The position numbers and the translations under genes were made by a program. DNA of 64,000 bases from Gavia stellata (lineage: Eukaryota; Chordata; Aves; Gaviiformes; Gaviidae). The stretch's first letter is position 1, and the number at the start of each line of letters is the position of its first letter. Below the pieces are notes generated by a model. That model was not told the origin of the DNA, ran no database searches, and saw only the letters and a list, made by a program, of their open reading frames with translations. The stretch spans positions 77,782,135 through 77,846,134 of the forward strand of contig NC_082595.1 of NCBI RefSeq assembly GCF_030936135.1, written 5' to 3'. Positions 36,501 to 46,146 of the stretch are shown piece by piece.

Positions 36501-38899
36501 TGCTGCTAGAAAGTCTGAATTTGGAAAATTATCTTCCTCGTTCCCTGTTGGGAATGAAATGAAGAGGAACAAAAGCATAAGTCAATAATGAATGAAGCTC
36601 AAGAAGTTTTAAAAAAAAAATTGAAAGAAAGTAGGTGGAGTTCTTTCTCACCGGCCTTTCTCACCTTAAAAGAAACAATTCAAGCAAACTGAATACCAGA
36701 GTTATGTACAAGTTTAATTGAATTTGCACCTGGATAAGTGAATTGTGCTCAAATTTTGCAAAATAAAATGTTGAGATGCTTGAAGTAGCATTAGAGGGCC
36801 AGGAATGTAATTAATGACCTCATTAATTCTGTTATGAAAATGGGAAAGATTGGACTGTGATATTCTTGGAAGAAATGAAGGTATGATTGCCTGCAGTCTT
36901 TCCTACTGAGGTCTGGAGTTATGTGGCTGAAGCTAGTGTATGCTTCACAATTGTAAACTTCAGAACAAATCTTTGTTCTGTCAGCAAGTTCTTTTAATGC
37001 AATTTTAGTGTATTATACAACTCAAAGTAACTTCGAAAATGGTTATACTAAGATAGAATACAGGGTGTTCTCCCTCTTCATACACAGTGTAGCTTTTAAC
37101 TGAGTTAGTCAATTATTTTGTTTGCAAGCAAAAACTTACCAGTGGGCAGGCAAGACTTAGGAAGAGGTTCAAAAAATTGTTATTTTCAGCTGCCCTGCCG
37201 CACCATGGTTTCCACTTCCACAGTTGGATTGAATGTTAACTCAGTTGTTTGTGTGATCTCTTCAGCAGGGTTTACATACCTTTCTATTATTGGTTTAAGA
37301 GGGAGAACATTTTTTGTGACGAATGCTTATTAACATAGAGATTAACAGCCCTGTTTTCATTCTGGCTTAAACAAAACTGTTTAATAATGAGTTTTGATTA
37401 AAAATTTTATTATTCTTCAATACAGTGCATGCAGAAGTTACCCTATCCTGTTAGGAAAAAGCAGTCTGAGTTTGCTTCTAGTGAAATATCCTCACCCTGA
37501 GGCAGCAAGTTGCCATTTCGCTTTCCCTCAAGTTTTCATTTCTTCATAAATTAGTCAACACTGAAGACATCAGCTGTGCTTCCTCTGAGCAGTCATCTTG
37601 TAGCTTTGATTGGTACGTAACCCGTATGGCCTTTCTATTGTAAAGTGTATATTGACAGACAATAGCACTGAAGCTCAGATTTAGACATATCAGGAAACTG
37701 TCTACACAGCAGAAATTAAGCAATATTAATTTCTCTGGGGATTATGATCCTTTTACCAGTATCTAAATACAACTGTGTGTATAAAAATCAGAATACAAAT
37801 ATTACATGCACTCGTAAGATGAAAGATTGCCAGAGGAATGAATGGAAATCTATCTTGCAATAGTAGTAATGTATTCTGTGTGTTATTCTATAATAGCACT
37901 GCTTGAGTGTTTGAAAACTATTTGTTAAATAATGCATCCTATTTCCTCCTTTGTTATAACACATGATATTTCTCCGTGACTGTGCTTCCTAAATGGTATT
38001 TTTAATACTCTGCTCAGCTAAGGCTATACCTATAAATACTTCTTCATCTTTGCATTTTTAGTGTCTTTCTGGGGCAGCTCATCAGATTGAGAAGTGCTGT
38101 GCTTTGAGATACGATCCTTGTTATTTCCATACTAGATTGAGCACTAATTTGCTGTGTTTGACACACATTATTCATCATGAGGTTTGGCACCAGTGCAAAA
38201 GCAGCGTAATGCCAAATACTCAGTGTGCTGCAACTGCAGCAAAGCCGGGAGATAGTGTTCCCAACAGCATTGGTTGAAGCACCAGAAGATGCAATTACGC
38301 GGCTATATCTGCAATGCAGAAGAAACACAGGCTTCTCAGAGCACTTTTTTGAAGGGCAAATAGAGTCTTCCTCCAGAATCGAATAGGCTTGCATTTCATA
38401 CAGATCTGGCATTACTTCACCTTCTGTAATCATGTATTGTGAAACATGAAACTCAAGTTGGGTTTTCTTCTTTCACATGCAGAGTGCTCAGTATCCCTGC
38501 TACTAATAGAGCTTGAGGCAGTGGGCAGGAACATGTTTTAATTTTGTCTTTTCTGTGTGTAGTGGCTCAACAAGGGATGCCACATCCACCCCAAGGGGCC
38601 AAGGCCCACTGGCTCTGCCCAGCTCAGTGTCATGCCTCCAGTGACGGCCAAAGGGGATGGATGCCGAGGGAGTCTGTACGAACAGCAGCAGCCCGTGGTG
38701 TTACTCTCCCGGGCCGTGCTTCCAGCCCTCTGCAGGTCTGAAACTTAATGAAAGGTGATTTTAACATCTGTATGTAGCAGCTCTGAGAGATGTTTCCTTC
38801 ATGGATTTGCCAAAGTGCCCTTTGAAGGCAGGGAAGCAGCCACAGGATCCTGCGGCAACGGAAGTCCCCCGTGTGCGCTGTATGGCGTGGAGAAGTACC
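33569..38899. other. Intergenic region TMEM30A-COX7A2
   Basis: About 5.3 kb without a supportable gene. It holds an A/C-rich low-complexity tract at about 35898-35980 and a small perfect hairpin at 34436-34454. A 129-codon minus-strand frame at 38044-38433 resembles no family I know. Some of the left part may be extended TMEM30A 3'UTR. Confidence 0.6.
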
Positions 38900-39800
38900 T
38901 CCCGCTTTGAGCCCGCGCCGAGGTGCCCCCGCTTACTGCCCTGCACTGCTCGTTGCCGCTCCCTCCTCACCATCCCTATCCCACTCCCGGTGCTGCGGGG
39001 CTCATCTCCGGCTCCCGGGCTCCGAAACCGGACAGACATCCCATCGGACAAAACTCGTTCCTAGGGCAGGGTCCGGGCCTGGGCTGCGCCCTCTCACCCG
39101 CCCGGAAACGGCTCCTTGTGCAGCTGCCCCCTCCCGCTGCCTCCCCCACCTCAGGGCGGGGACCCTTCTGCCGTCGTCGTTTTACTGGGGAAAGGCTGTC
39201 GTGGGAGCGTGAGGAGGGGGACAGCCTTTCTTAGGCCAGCCTGCAAACAGCCGGGGCGCGCTCACGCACCTGTCCGCTCCTCCTCAAGCCCCTCCGCGGC
39301 AGCCGAGCCCACCGCCGCCATCTTCTCCCGGGCCACCCCTCGCCAGGAGGACTGATGAGGCGGGCGGGGCGGGGCGGCGCTGTAGGCTCTGCGGCGGCGC
39401 TCTGGACGCGCCGCACGGCTGCCTCTGTGGTACCATCGGTGGAGGCGGGGGAGCTGCTTCCGCTTCCGCTGCCCTTGTTGCCGGCGGGAGGTGACGGGAC
39501 CAAGAGCCGCGATGTGGCGGAACTTGCTGGTGAGGCGGCCGGGCCGGGCCGGGCCGGGGAGAGCAGTCCGCTGCGGCTGCCGCTGCGTCAGCCCGCCGCG
39601 GGGCTGTCGCTCCCGGGGCGGCGCGGGCAGCCGAGCCTGGCGCGGCGGTGCGGGGGTGTGGAGGGGCTCCCTCAGGGGCTGTCGGCGTCCTCCCGGGTGC
39701 CCGCCGGGGCTGCGGGACTCGGCCGCCTGGTCGCTTCCCTGCCGGCCGCGCTAGTGCCGGGTGCTGCTGGAGGAGCTGCTGGGGGGGGGGAAAGCGTTAC
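38870..39800 (+). promoter_or_regulatory. COX7A2: COX7A2 CpG-island promoter
   Basis: A GC- and CpG-rich block spans the first exon of COX7A2. Visible elements are a YY1-like GCCGCCATCTT at 39314-39324, GC boxes around 39361-39374 (GGGCGGGGCGGGGCGG), and a tandem ETS/GABP pair CTTCCGCTTCCG at 39457-39468, about 45 bp upstream of the ATG. ETS (NRF-2) and YY1 sites are typical of nuclear genes for respiratory-chain subunits. No TATA box is seen. Confidence 0.85.
39512..39529 (+). CDS. COX7A2: COX7A2 exon 1
   Basis: Six codons (MWRNLL), with donor CTG|GTGAGG. The ATG has a purine at -3. An upstream ATG at 39355 opens another frame across this exon. It would matter only if transcription starts upstream of it. 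Confidence 0.93.
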
Positions 39801-42800
39801 ATTTCAAGTCCTGGCCCGCTCGCTCCACCTAGTGCTGGGTTTTAGGTACTGGAAGGGATGGGAGTTGAGTCAGTGGGTCCAGGGCACGCTTAGTCCGCCT
39901 CTAAGGAGATAAATTTTATAGTGTGTTTATTTGGGGTGGATGAGGGGAGGAGGTGTGTTGTTCCATTACTTGCCAGCAGCATCATCTGGGTGTTTGCCCC
40001 GTGGCTGCGTTTTTCAGTGGCGGTAATTTTGCGGGGGAGGATCAATGTTACCAGTGTTGCTTGAAGGGGACTGCTGGCAGCTTAGAGGTACAGCTGGTTC
40101 ATGACTTGGAGACTTGTCATGTTAGCGAAGATAGACTTTGAGCCATCGGAAGAATTGCAGATTATTGGTTTTGGTGACCTGACCTGTGCTAACAAGCATT
40201 TATCTGTGGAAATGTATTCTAGCTTAGGACGCTGTAGGGTGTCTTTAAACTGCGTGTGTGAGGGGGGGTGCCTTCGTCAGCTCTGTGAAGGTTAGGTCTT
40301 GTGCTGGTGGCTAGCAGGTGAACTGCAGCTATGACAAAAGATCCTTGGCTGCACAAACACGTTTGCCTTAAATGCTGTTGTCCCCATTGCTAGAGTCAGA
40401 CACAGCAAATGGTGCTTAAAACTGAGATCTAAGGGGCAGAGATCGAGACTTCCCCCAAAAGGATGCTAATTATGAAGGTTATGCTGCAGATCCCTAAATC
40501 TGTTGTATCTTACTGAAAGTAATTTTCCTGAGTTTTTCCTTTTTAGGTAACCAGTCAATCAGTCCTTTACATATGTAGTCTGTTGAAAGATTGATTGAAT
40601 TGAAAACCAGTGGATTTTGGTGAAGTGTTGGTTGGGTGTGTTTTTTGTTTTTTTTTTAAGACTTTCCTTTTTTTAAGACTCTTCCTTTTCCTTCCACGTC
40701 TATCTTATTTTTAAAAGAAACTATTTTAAAAGAAACTATTTCTACCCAGTGTGGATATAGCTGAAAAATTTCAGTGTTTTAAAAGTACTGTTTATCTTCT
40801 ATTTCAGGGTCTTCGCCAAATTTCCCAGAGGACCATAAGCACTGCTTCACGCAGGCAGTTTGAAAATAGAGTTCCTGAGAAGCAGAAGCTTTTTCAGGTA
40901 TTGAGTGAGCACTGATAGTAAAATAATGTTAGTAGAATAACAAGGTTTTAGTAGATCATAATTGCATACATTTTGTTTCTAAAGAACTGGTGAAAGTCCT
41001 CTTTACATCTGAGGTGACCTCTTGAAATCGGTTGTATGACTACAGTGTTTGAAATCAGCAGTTGTTTTCTACAGAGATTAAGAGTATTTGTACATGCATA
41101 CTTGACATGCTGACTCTTTAAGGTTTTTTACCCTGTGAAATGACTGGTACCCGAGTTTCTTATGAGTCGTAGATACTGTACAAAGATAAAGTACTCTGAT
41201 ATGAGATGGGGGAGTATGTCCTAAGAACAAATAGAGAAAAATGGCAAGTGCGAGGATAGAAGTACAGTGAAAAGTTAAACCTGCGGTCTTACAGCTATAT
41301 CCATAGCTATATCCATAGTTTATAGATGACCCCCATAATTCTTAATGAGGATGTGGTATTATTGTATATCTCAGTGATGAAAACAGTAAAGGTCTTAAGG
41401 GATTGGATTCACTCCTAGAAAATTACTGAATCTTTATAAATAATTTCTGAATTACTCCCTTTCTGATTGATAGGGCCACCTAGTGACAACTAGTGGTTCT
41501 TCAAATGCCAAAGCAGTGGATACTCAAGAGCATACTCCCAACTGTGAGCCATAACCTGGAGCAGTAGCTTCATACTGAGGATAGAGTAGACTGGGCTTCA
41601 GCGATGCAAAAGGGAAAAAGTATGTGTTAGAAGCCCCAGTTTAATAGTTTTTGTGTCTTGTTGCTTTCCTTTCCCCTGAAAGAGGAAGCAGGATGTTGGC
41701 AATGGGTGAGGTCAGAGGTTCTGTTTCTGCTGGCAGAGATCTCTTCCTTCTCCCATTCCTTACCTGTGGGACAGCAAGTTAAGCTGGGCTGGGTTGTGGG
41801 CCGCCAGCGCTGGAGGCTGGCTTGAATTCCAGAGCAGTATGAACTTGCTGACTAGGGTAAAGATCATGTGTATCTGGTGTCTAGGAGTTTTACTTTAGGT
41901 GGAGCAAAACAATTTCCTGTATAACACCAGGTGACAGTAGAGGCTCCTCCCCTTGCCGCTCCCTATAGCAGGGATTGACTATGCTGGAGATGGATGGGAA
42001 GTTTCTAGGGATGGTAATCATATCCTGTGCACTGGAGAGGGCTGGCTGGCAACTGGTGTCAGAAGTGTTTAGGCATTTGCCAGTCACTGCTTTAGGAATT
42101 AATGTGCACATCATCTACTGTACTGCCTTAGTGAGTGATCACCTGATACCAAAGTGAAAGCTTGAAAGACAAAGTGGAATCTAAATAAGGTTCAGTGTCT
42201 TTTGGGAGTTGGGAAGATAATTTGGGGAAGTAATTCTTGTTCTGAGTAATTCTAGTTATATTTACACAATATTGCAAGAACTGTATTTAAATAGTTTCTT
42301 TTTGTCACTTATTTTCATTAGGAGGATAACGGCATCCCAGTGCATCTTAAAGGCGGTGTAATGGATGCTCTGTTGTATAGAGTCACCATGGGTCTTACAG
42401 TTTTTGGTAAGGCTAATGCTAAAATATTTGTGCTTTGGTACAATTTCCAATGTGCTAATATTAAAATACTTTTTATTTGGTACAATCTCCAATATGACTG
42501 GTGTTTCCTCTGTAGATTAGTTATGCAGTTCCTTCAGTCTGTTCTTTGGAACGTGCAAAATGAGTGTAGAGAGGGGGAAAAAAACCATTTGGACATACCA
42601 TATATTTATTTGTGTTTTCTCAAGTTTAGCTTTTCAGATGGCTTTTTTTCCCTGACTAATAATGCTATGGTTTGAATACTCCTTCAGAAATTGTGTACGT
42701 TATAGCTTTCTCTAACTACTTAGAAAGCTTATTCTGAAAAGGAGTAAAATGTAATTACAGCACATACATACATATACCAGTTTTCTCACTAGCCTGACTA

Positions 42801-43264
42801 TTTTTAGGCCTAGGTGATAATTGATGTGCTGAGGTTTCACATGCTGTGCAAACTAGCAGAATATATCCAAACTTTATGATACTATCTATATTTAACCTTT
42901 ACGTTGCTTGTTACATGGTTTTGTAATAGCCTCTAACTTAACTGCTGATTTTCAGTCCAGTTTAAGAATGAGTAACCATTACTTTATGATCATCTGTGTA
43001 AGTTTCACAAATATGCCTCTCCCCTTTTTTTTTTTCCTGTTTCTTTATCTTTTTGCAGTCTATGAAGAGCTATTTAAGGATTTTTTTTCCTCTAAAGTAT
43101 GAATTGCCAAAGAAAAAAATCAAGACATGGCTATAGAAAGGAGGGCTAACTTGAAAGAAATTCTGTTTACCATTCTGAAAATATCTTTTCTGTCTCTTAA
43201 TTCAGGAACAGCCTATGTTGTTTATGAGCTGCTTGTTGCTTCAATGCCCAAGAAGCAGAAATGA
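39512..43264 (+). CDS. COX7A2: COX7A2, complete spliced coding region
   Basis: COX7A2 encodes the liver/ubiquitous isoform of cytochrome c oxidase subunit 7A, a small single-span protein of respiratory complex IV in the inner mitochondrial membrane. Four exons (39512-39529, 40808-40897, 42322-42406, 43206-43264) join in frame to 252 nt, or 83 residues, the same length as human COX7A2. Residues 1-23 form a basic, Ser/Thr-rich transit peptide (MWRNLLGLRQISQRTISTAS). The mature chain starts near Phe24 with FENRVPEKQKLFQED, continues HLKGGVMDALLYRVTMGLTV and has a membrane span at about 52-76. It ends ASMPKKQK. The mature start and the LKGG..DALLYR..M..TV motif identify the family. The short tail PKKQK and ubiquitous-type promoter favour COX7A2 over COX7A1. 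Confidence 0.96.
39530..40807 (+). other. COX7A2: COX7A2 intron 1
   Basis: A 1.3 kb intron. The first 250 bp is CpG island, with a GGGCC pentamer run at about 39540-39560 and a 10-base G run near 39781-39790. A 15-bp tandem duplication (TTTTAAAAGAAACTA) lies at about 40710-40742, shortly before the acceptor CTATTTCAG. Confidence 0.9.
40808..40897 (+). CDS. COX7A2: COX7A2 exon 2
   Basis: Thirty codons, phase 0, covering the rest of the transit peptide (GLRQISQRTISTASRRQ) and the first residues of the mature protein (FENRVPEKQKLFQ). The donor is CAG|GTATTG. Confidence 0.96.
40898..42321 (+). other. COX7A2: COX7A2 intron 2
   Basis: A 1.4 kb AT-rich intron with acceptor ATTTTCATTAG. It contains a short tandem duplication (AGCTATATCCAT, two copies) at about 41293-41316. 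Nothing else is recognised. Confidence 0.9.
42322..42406 (+). CDS. COX7A2: COX7A2 exon 3
   Basis: Residues 37-64 plus one base: EDNGIPVHLKGG, VMDALLYRVTMGLTVF. It holds the matrix-side segment and the first half of the membrane helix. The donor is TTG|GTAAGG. Confidence 0.96.
42407..43205 (+). other. COX7A2: COX7A2 intron 3
   Basis: A 799-bp intron. Just six bases in, it begins a diverged head-to-tail duplication of a 42-bp unit (42412-42453 and 42454-42495). The acceptor is TTAATTCAG. Confidence 0.9.
42412..42495 (+). repeat. 42-bp tandem duplication, two diverged copies
   Basis: Both units start GCTAAT and share TTGGTACAAT.TCCAAT near their ends, with about nine differences. They are equal in length and directly adjacent. 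Confidence 0.75.
43206..43264 (+). CDS. COX7A2: COX7A2 exon 4, C-terminus
   Basis: It completes Gly65 and encodes TAYVVYELLVASMPKKQK, then TGA at 43262-43264. It holds the end of the membrane helix and the intermembrane-space tail. Confidence 0.96.
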
Positions 43265-43425
43265 TTCCAGTTCAAGACGCCTCAGTGACTAGCATATCTT
43301 CGTCCAATTCCATGTGACTACGATGGCAGCTTATACTTACTGTAAGCGGCTGGCTTAACGCTTGGAATCATAATTTAATTGTAACATGTGAATTGCAATC
43401 AATAAAGCAGTTTCTACGTTGTGTT
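43265..43425 (+). other. COX7A2: COX7A2 3'UTR
   Basis: About 160 bp from the stop to a site just after AATAAA at 43401-43406. A GT-rich stretch (GTTGTGTTGTGGTGGT) follows, as expected downstream of a cleavage site. Confidence 0.85.
43401..43406 (+). terminator. COX7A2: COX7A2 poly(A) signal
   Basis: AATAAA 137 bp after the stop codon with a GU-rich downstream element. The short 3'UTR suits a small respiratory-chain gene. Confidence 0.85.
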
Positions 43426-43749
43426 GTGGTGGTCTGGACTGTATCATGTCTTCTACATCAGAGTGCTTTTTACTTCCAGTAAATGTACATGGATTTGATC
43501 AATAAGCAGATCTTAGAATTGTGAGCATCTTTTCTTTGTACATGGTTTATGTCAGTACTTTGAAGGTGAGTTAAATGCCCTGAATCCTTATGAGAAGGTG
43601 ATACCTTGTCTTTATTATAGGAATTTCATCTTCTTGCTTTAGTGGAACAAATGAATCTTATAATAAATTATTAGGATTAGATTAAACCTGTGTAGAAATG
43701 AATGTTGAGAACTTAATTATGCTTTATCTTTGCTGTCAGCTGCTGAAAG

Positions 43750-43836
43750 TTGACATGGTTTAATGGGCATGATGGTGTTAGTTGATGTTTGGACTTGATG
43801 ATCTTACAGGTCTTTTCCAACCTTAGTGATTCTGTG
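43750..43836 (+). mobile_element. CR1 LINE 3'-end fragment
   Basis: GGTTTAATGGGCATGATGGT, GGACTTGATGATCTTACAGG and TCTTTTCCAACCTTAGTGAT followed by TCTGTG form the typical CR1 3' end in sense orientation, about 330 bp past the COX7A2 poly(A) site. Confidence 0.85.
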
Positions 43837-44695
43837 TAATACATCTAGAAATAGAGGAATCTGATTCCTGATCATCATCCAAAGGCGACAGTTTTTACTG
43901 TGTAGAGGTGATAACACTGGCCTCTGCAGCTTCGGGGGCTTAGAAGTAGTCTCAGGTTTTTTTTTCAGTGGCTTTTCTCTGCTACAGTTTAATGGAACAT
44001 TATATTTCCCGAAAAGAATGAAGATTTCTAAGCATGCAAATGTGATTAGTAAGTTGATTGTGTATTTATCTTGCTGCCCATGATATCAACAGATACATGT
44101 CAGTCATGATTAAGACTTGGTAATCTTCCAACATTGTCTCATGTTTCAGATGAGCAAAGCCAGCTTGTTCCCAGTTACTAGGGTAAGTAAAGCAATTGGC
44201 TCTTTAGCATAAAACAAGAAAAAAAAGTTTATTAGAGAATTTGAGGGTGTTGTAGAGCAAGTAGTAAAGTGGAGGAGGGGCACAATAAGTGTTAATACTA
44301 ACTGTATTAGTGCAGTACTACAATTTCTCTGCTGATTGAAAAGGTTTACAGTGACTGTTAACTAGACAGATACTTTGGCAGTCGACTGCTAATTTGATCT
44401 AGGCTAAACAGGACACTATTGAGCCAGAAAAACTGAAAATAGTGAAGGTAGTGCTTATAAAAGCTTCAAATTGTTACTAATAATTTTTGTCAGTTTTTAA
44501 TGCTCTTTTGGAAGAATTTCTCCAGAGCTCTCTGTAACGTCGAGGATAGGCTTAGAGAGACTGCCTTCTCTCTCTATGAGTTGTACTCCTCTGTAGTTTG
44601 AGAATAGGACTGCCCCATGTCCGTAAGATAGGAGCAGATCTAGTTCATAAGTACACACCAGGTTAAGTGGGTTAGGTTTCAAACAGTTGTAGGAC

Positions 44696-44900
44696 AATTT
44701 GGGTGGGGAGGGACCTCTGAAGATCAATTGGTCCAATCTTCTGTTTAGAGCAGTGCCACTTCAGAGCTACACTGGGTTGCCCAGGGCCTTGAACAGTCGC
44801 ATGGGGAGTATCTCCAAGGACAGAGATTCTACAGCCTCTGTGCAACCTGTGCCTGGGTTTCACTGTCCTTTCTCTGAAGAGTGTCTTTCCTTTTCTGGGA
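44696..44900 (-). mobile_element. CR1 LINE 3' fragment, about 200 bp
   Basis: The + strand reads GGGAGGGACCTCTGAAGATC, then GGTTGCCCAGGGCC, TATCTCCAAGGACAGAGATT and CTGTGCAACCTGTGCC. This is the reverse complement of the well-known CR1 3' region. It is the longest CR1 piece in the window and is 5'-truncated, as usual for this family. Confidence 0.9.
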
Positions 44901-46127
44901 TACAGGAATACATGTGTTTAAAGGATGGTTGTAAGCATTCCTGTAACACAGCGCTAAAGGAAGCCACAATTGCACTTCACTACTTCTACCTAGATGACCA
45001 CGAATTTTACAAACTTAAAAAGGAAAGGAGGTATCTTTCCATATTTTATGTTAAGACCTCACAGAAAATGAGGCAAAAGCTGTAGCCATGCCTGAGTTCT
45101 AGGTTGCTGCTACTCCTTCATGTCGAGGTGTCAGTAGCTGCTGCTTCTAAATCTCAGTCAACACTATGGTTTCTGGGACAGCTGTCAGCTCTGCTTCAGT
45201 GTAATTTCTATTGGGTCACTCCAAGCTCTGGCAGCAATTTGAACTTTGTGCCTTAGCAATAACATGGTTGAGGAGTGCTCACCTGCTCTGTTTCACCAGC
45301 AGAACTGTGTGACAGCCCTCTGCATATGTAGAGGAACAGCAAATGGCTGATAAAGCTAAAGGTTTGATCATGATCCTTTCTGAAGTCCTCATCTTTCAGT
45401 GGCTGATGTATTTATCAGCTTGCTATGACACTCAACCACAAATGCAACTGGAGATCCATCATTGTTGGGGGTGGTGGTGGGTTGGGTGTGAGTGTGTGAA
45501 AATTTGATTGTGGTTTAGAGTTGGGCAGGGATACCCGGTAATTACTACTAGCTGCTAGCGTGTATTTAGGAACAATCCTTATATCTGAAGTAGCTAGGGC
45601 TGTCAGTGAGAATGCCTGCTCTATGAAAACTGCTTCTAGGAAGCATCCTTAAGTTGGTGAGTATGAGAATCACTTGTAAGCTACCCTGATAACCTCTCAC
45701 TAGCTTGACTGCTGCACTTACTGGGGAAGAACGTCTCTGGGAACCACTAGTAGCTGTGCATCCCTAGTTAGGTTTTATGTTCCTGACACAATTTGTGCCT
45801 TTGTAGCCTTCCTGTCAAGTTGCTACTTGTGGGTTATTATGCTGAAAGTCTGGTGTTGACTCTGCAATAAATAGAGCTTCTAAAAAAATTTCCATCAAAA
45901 TAATCCTTTTGTTTCTCTTCTCAAGGAAACAGTGGGTTTTCCAAAATGTGAAAATGAGCACAAAAATCTGGCTTCCCACTACAGTACTATTTTAAGCCTC
46001 TTGTGGATTAAGTTTGCTTAGAATTTTTCACTGCTATCCTGGAGAACCAGAGTATGCTTGTTAAATGAGGCAAACTGGAACAGAAGGACCCGTGTACTTG
46101 GAACTCTCTAGTAGAACCAAATATCTT

Positions 46128-46146
46128 AAAAAAAAAAAAAAAAAAA
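46128..46146 (+). repeat. Poly(A) run, 19 bases
   Basis: A simple A tract. I could not recognise a retrocopy in front of it. Confidence 0.9.

Noticed and set aside
39355-39912. 185-codon + frame across COX7A2 exon 1
   Set aside because: It is in a different frame from COX7A2 and runs through the intron, with CpG-island composition. It matters only as a possible upstream ATG.
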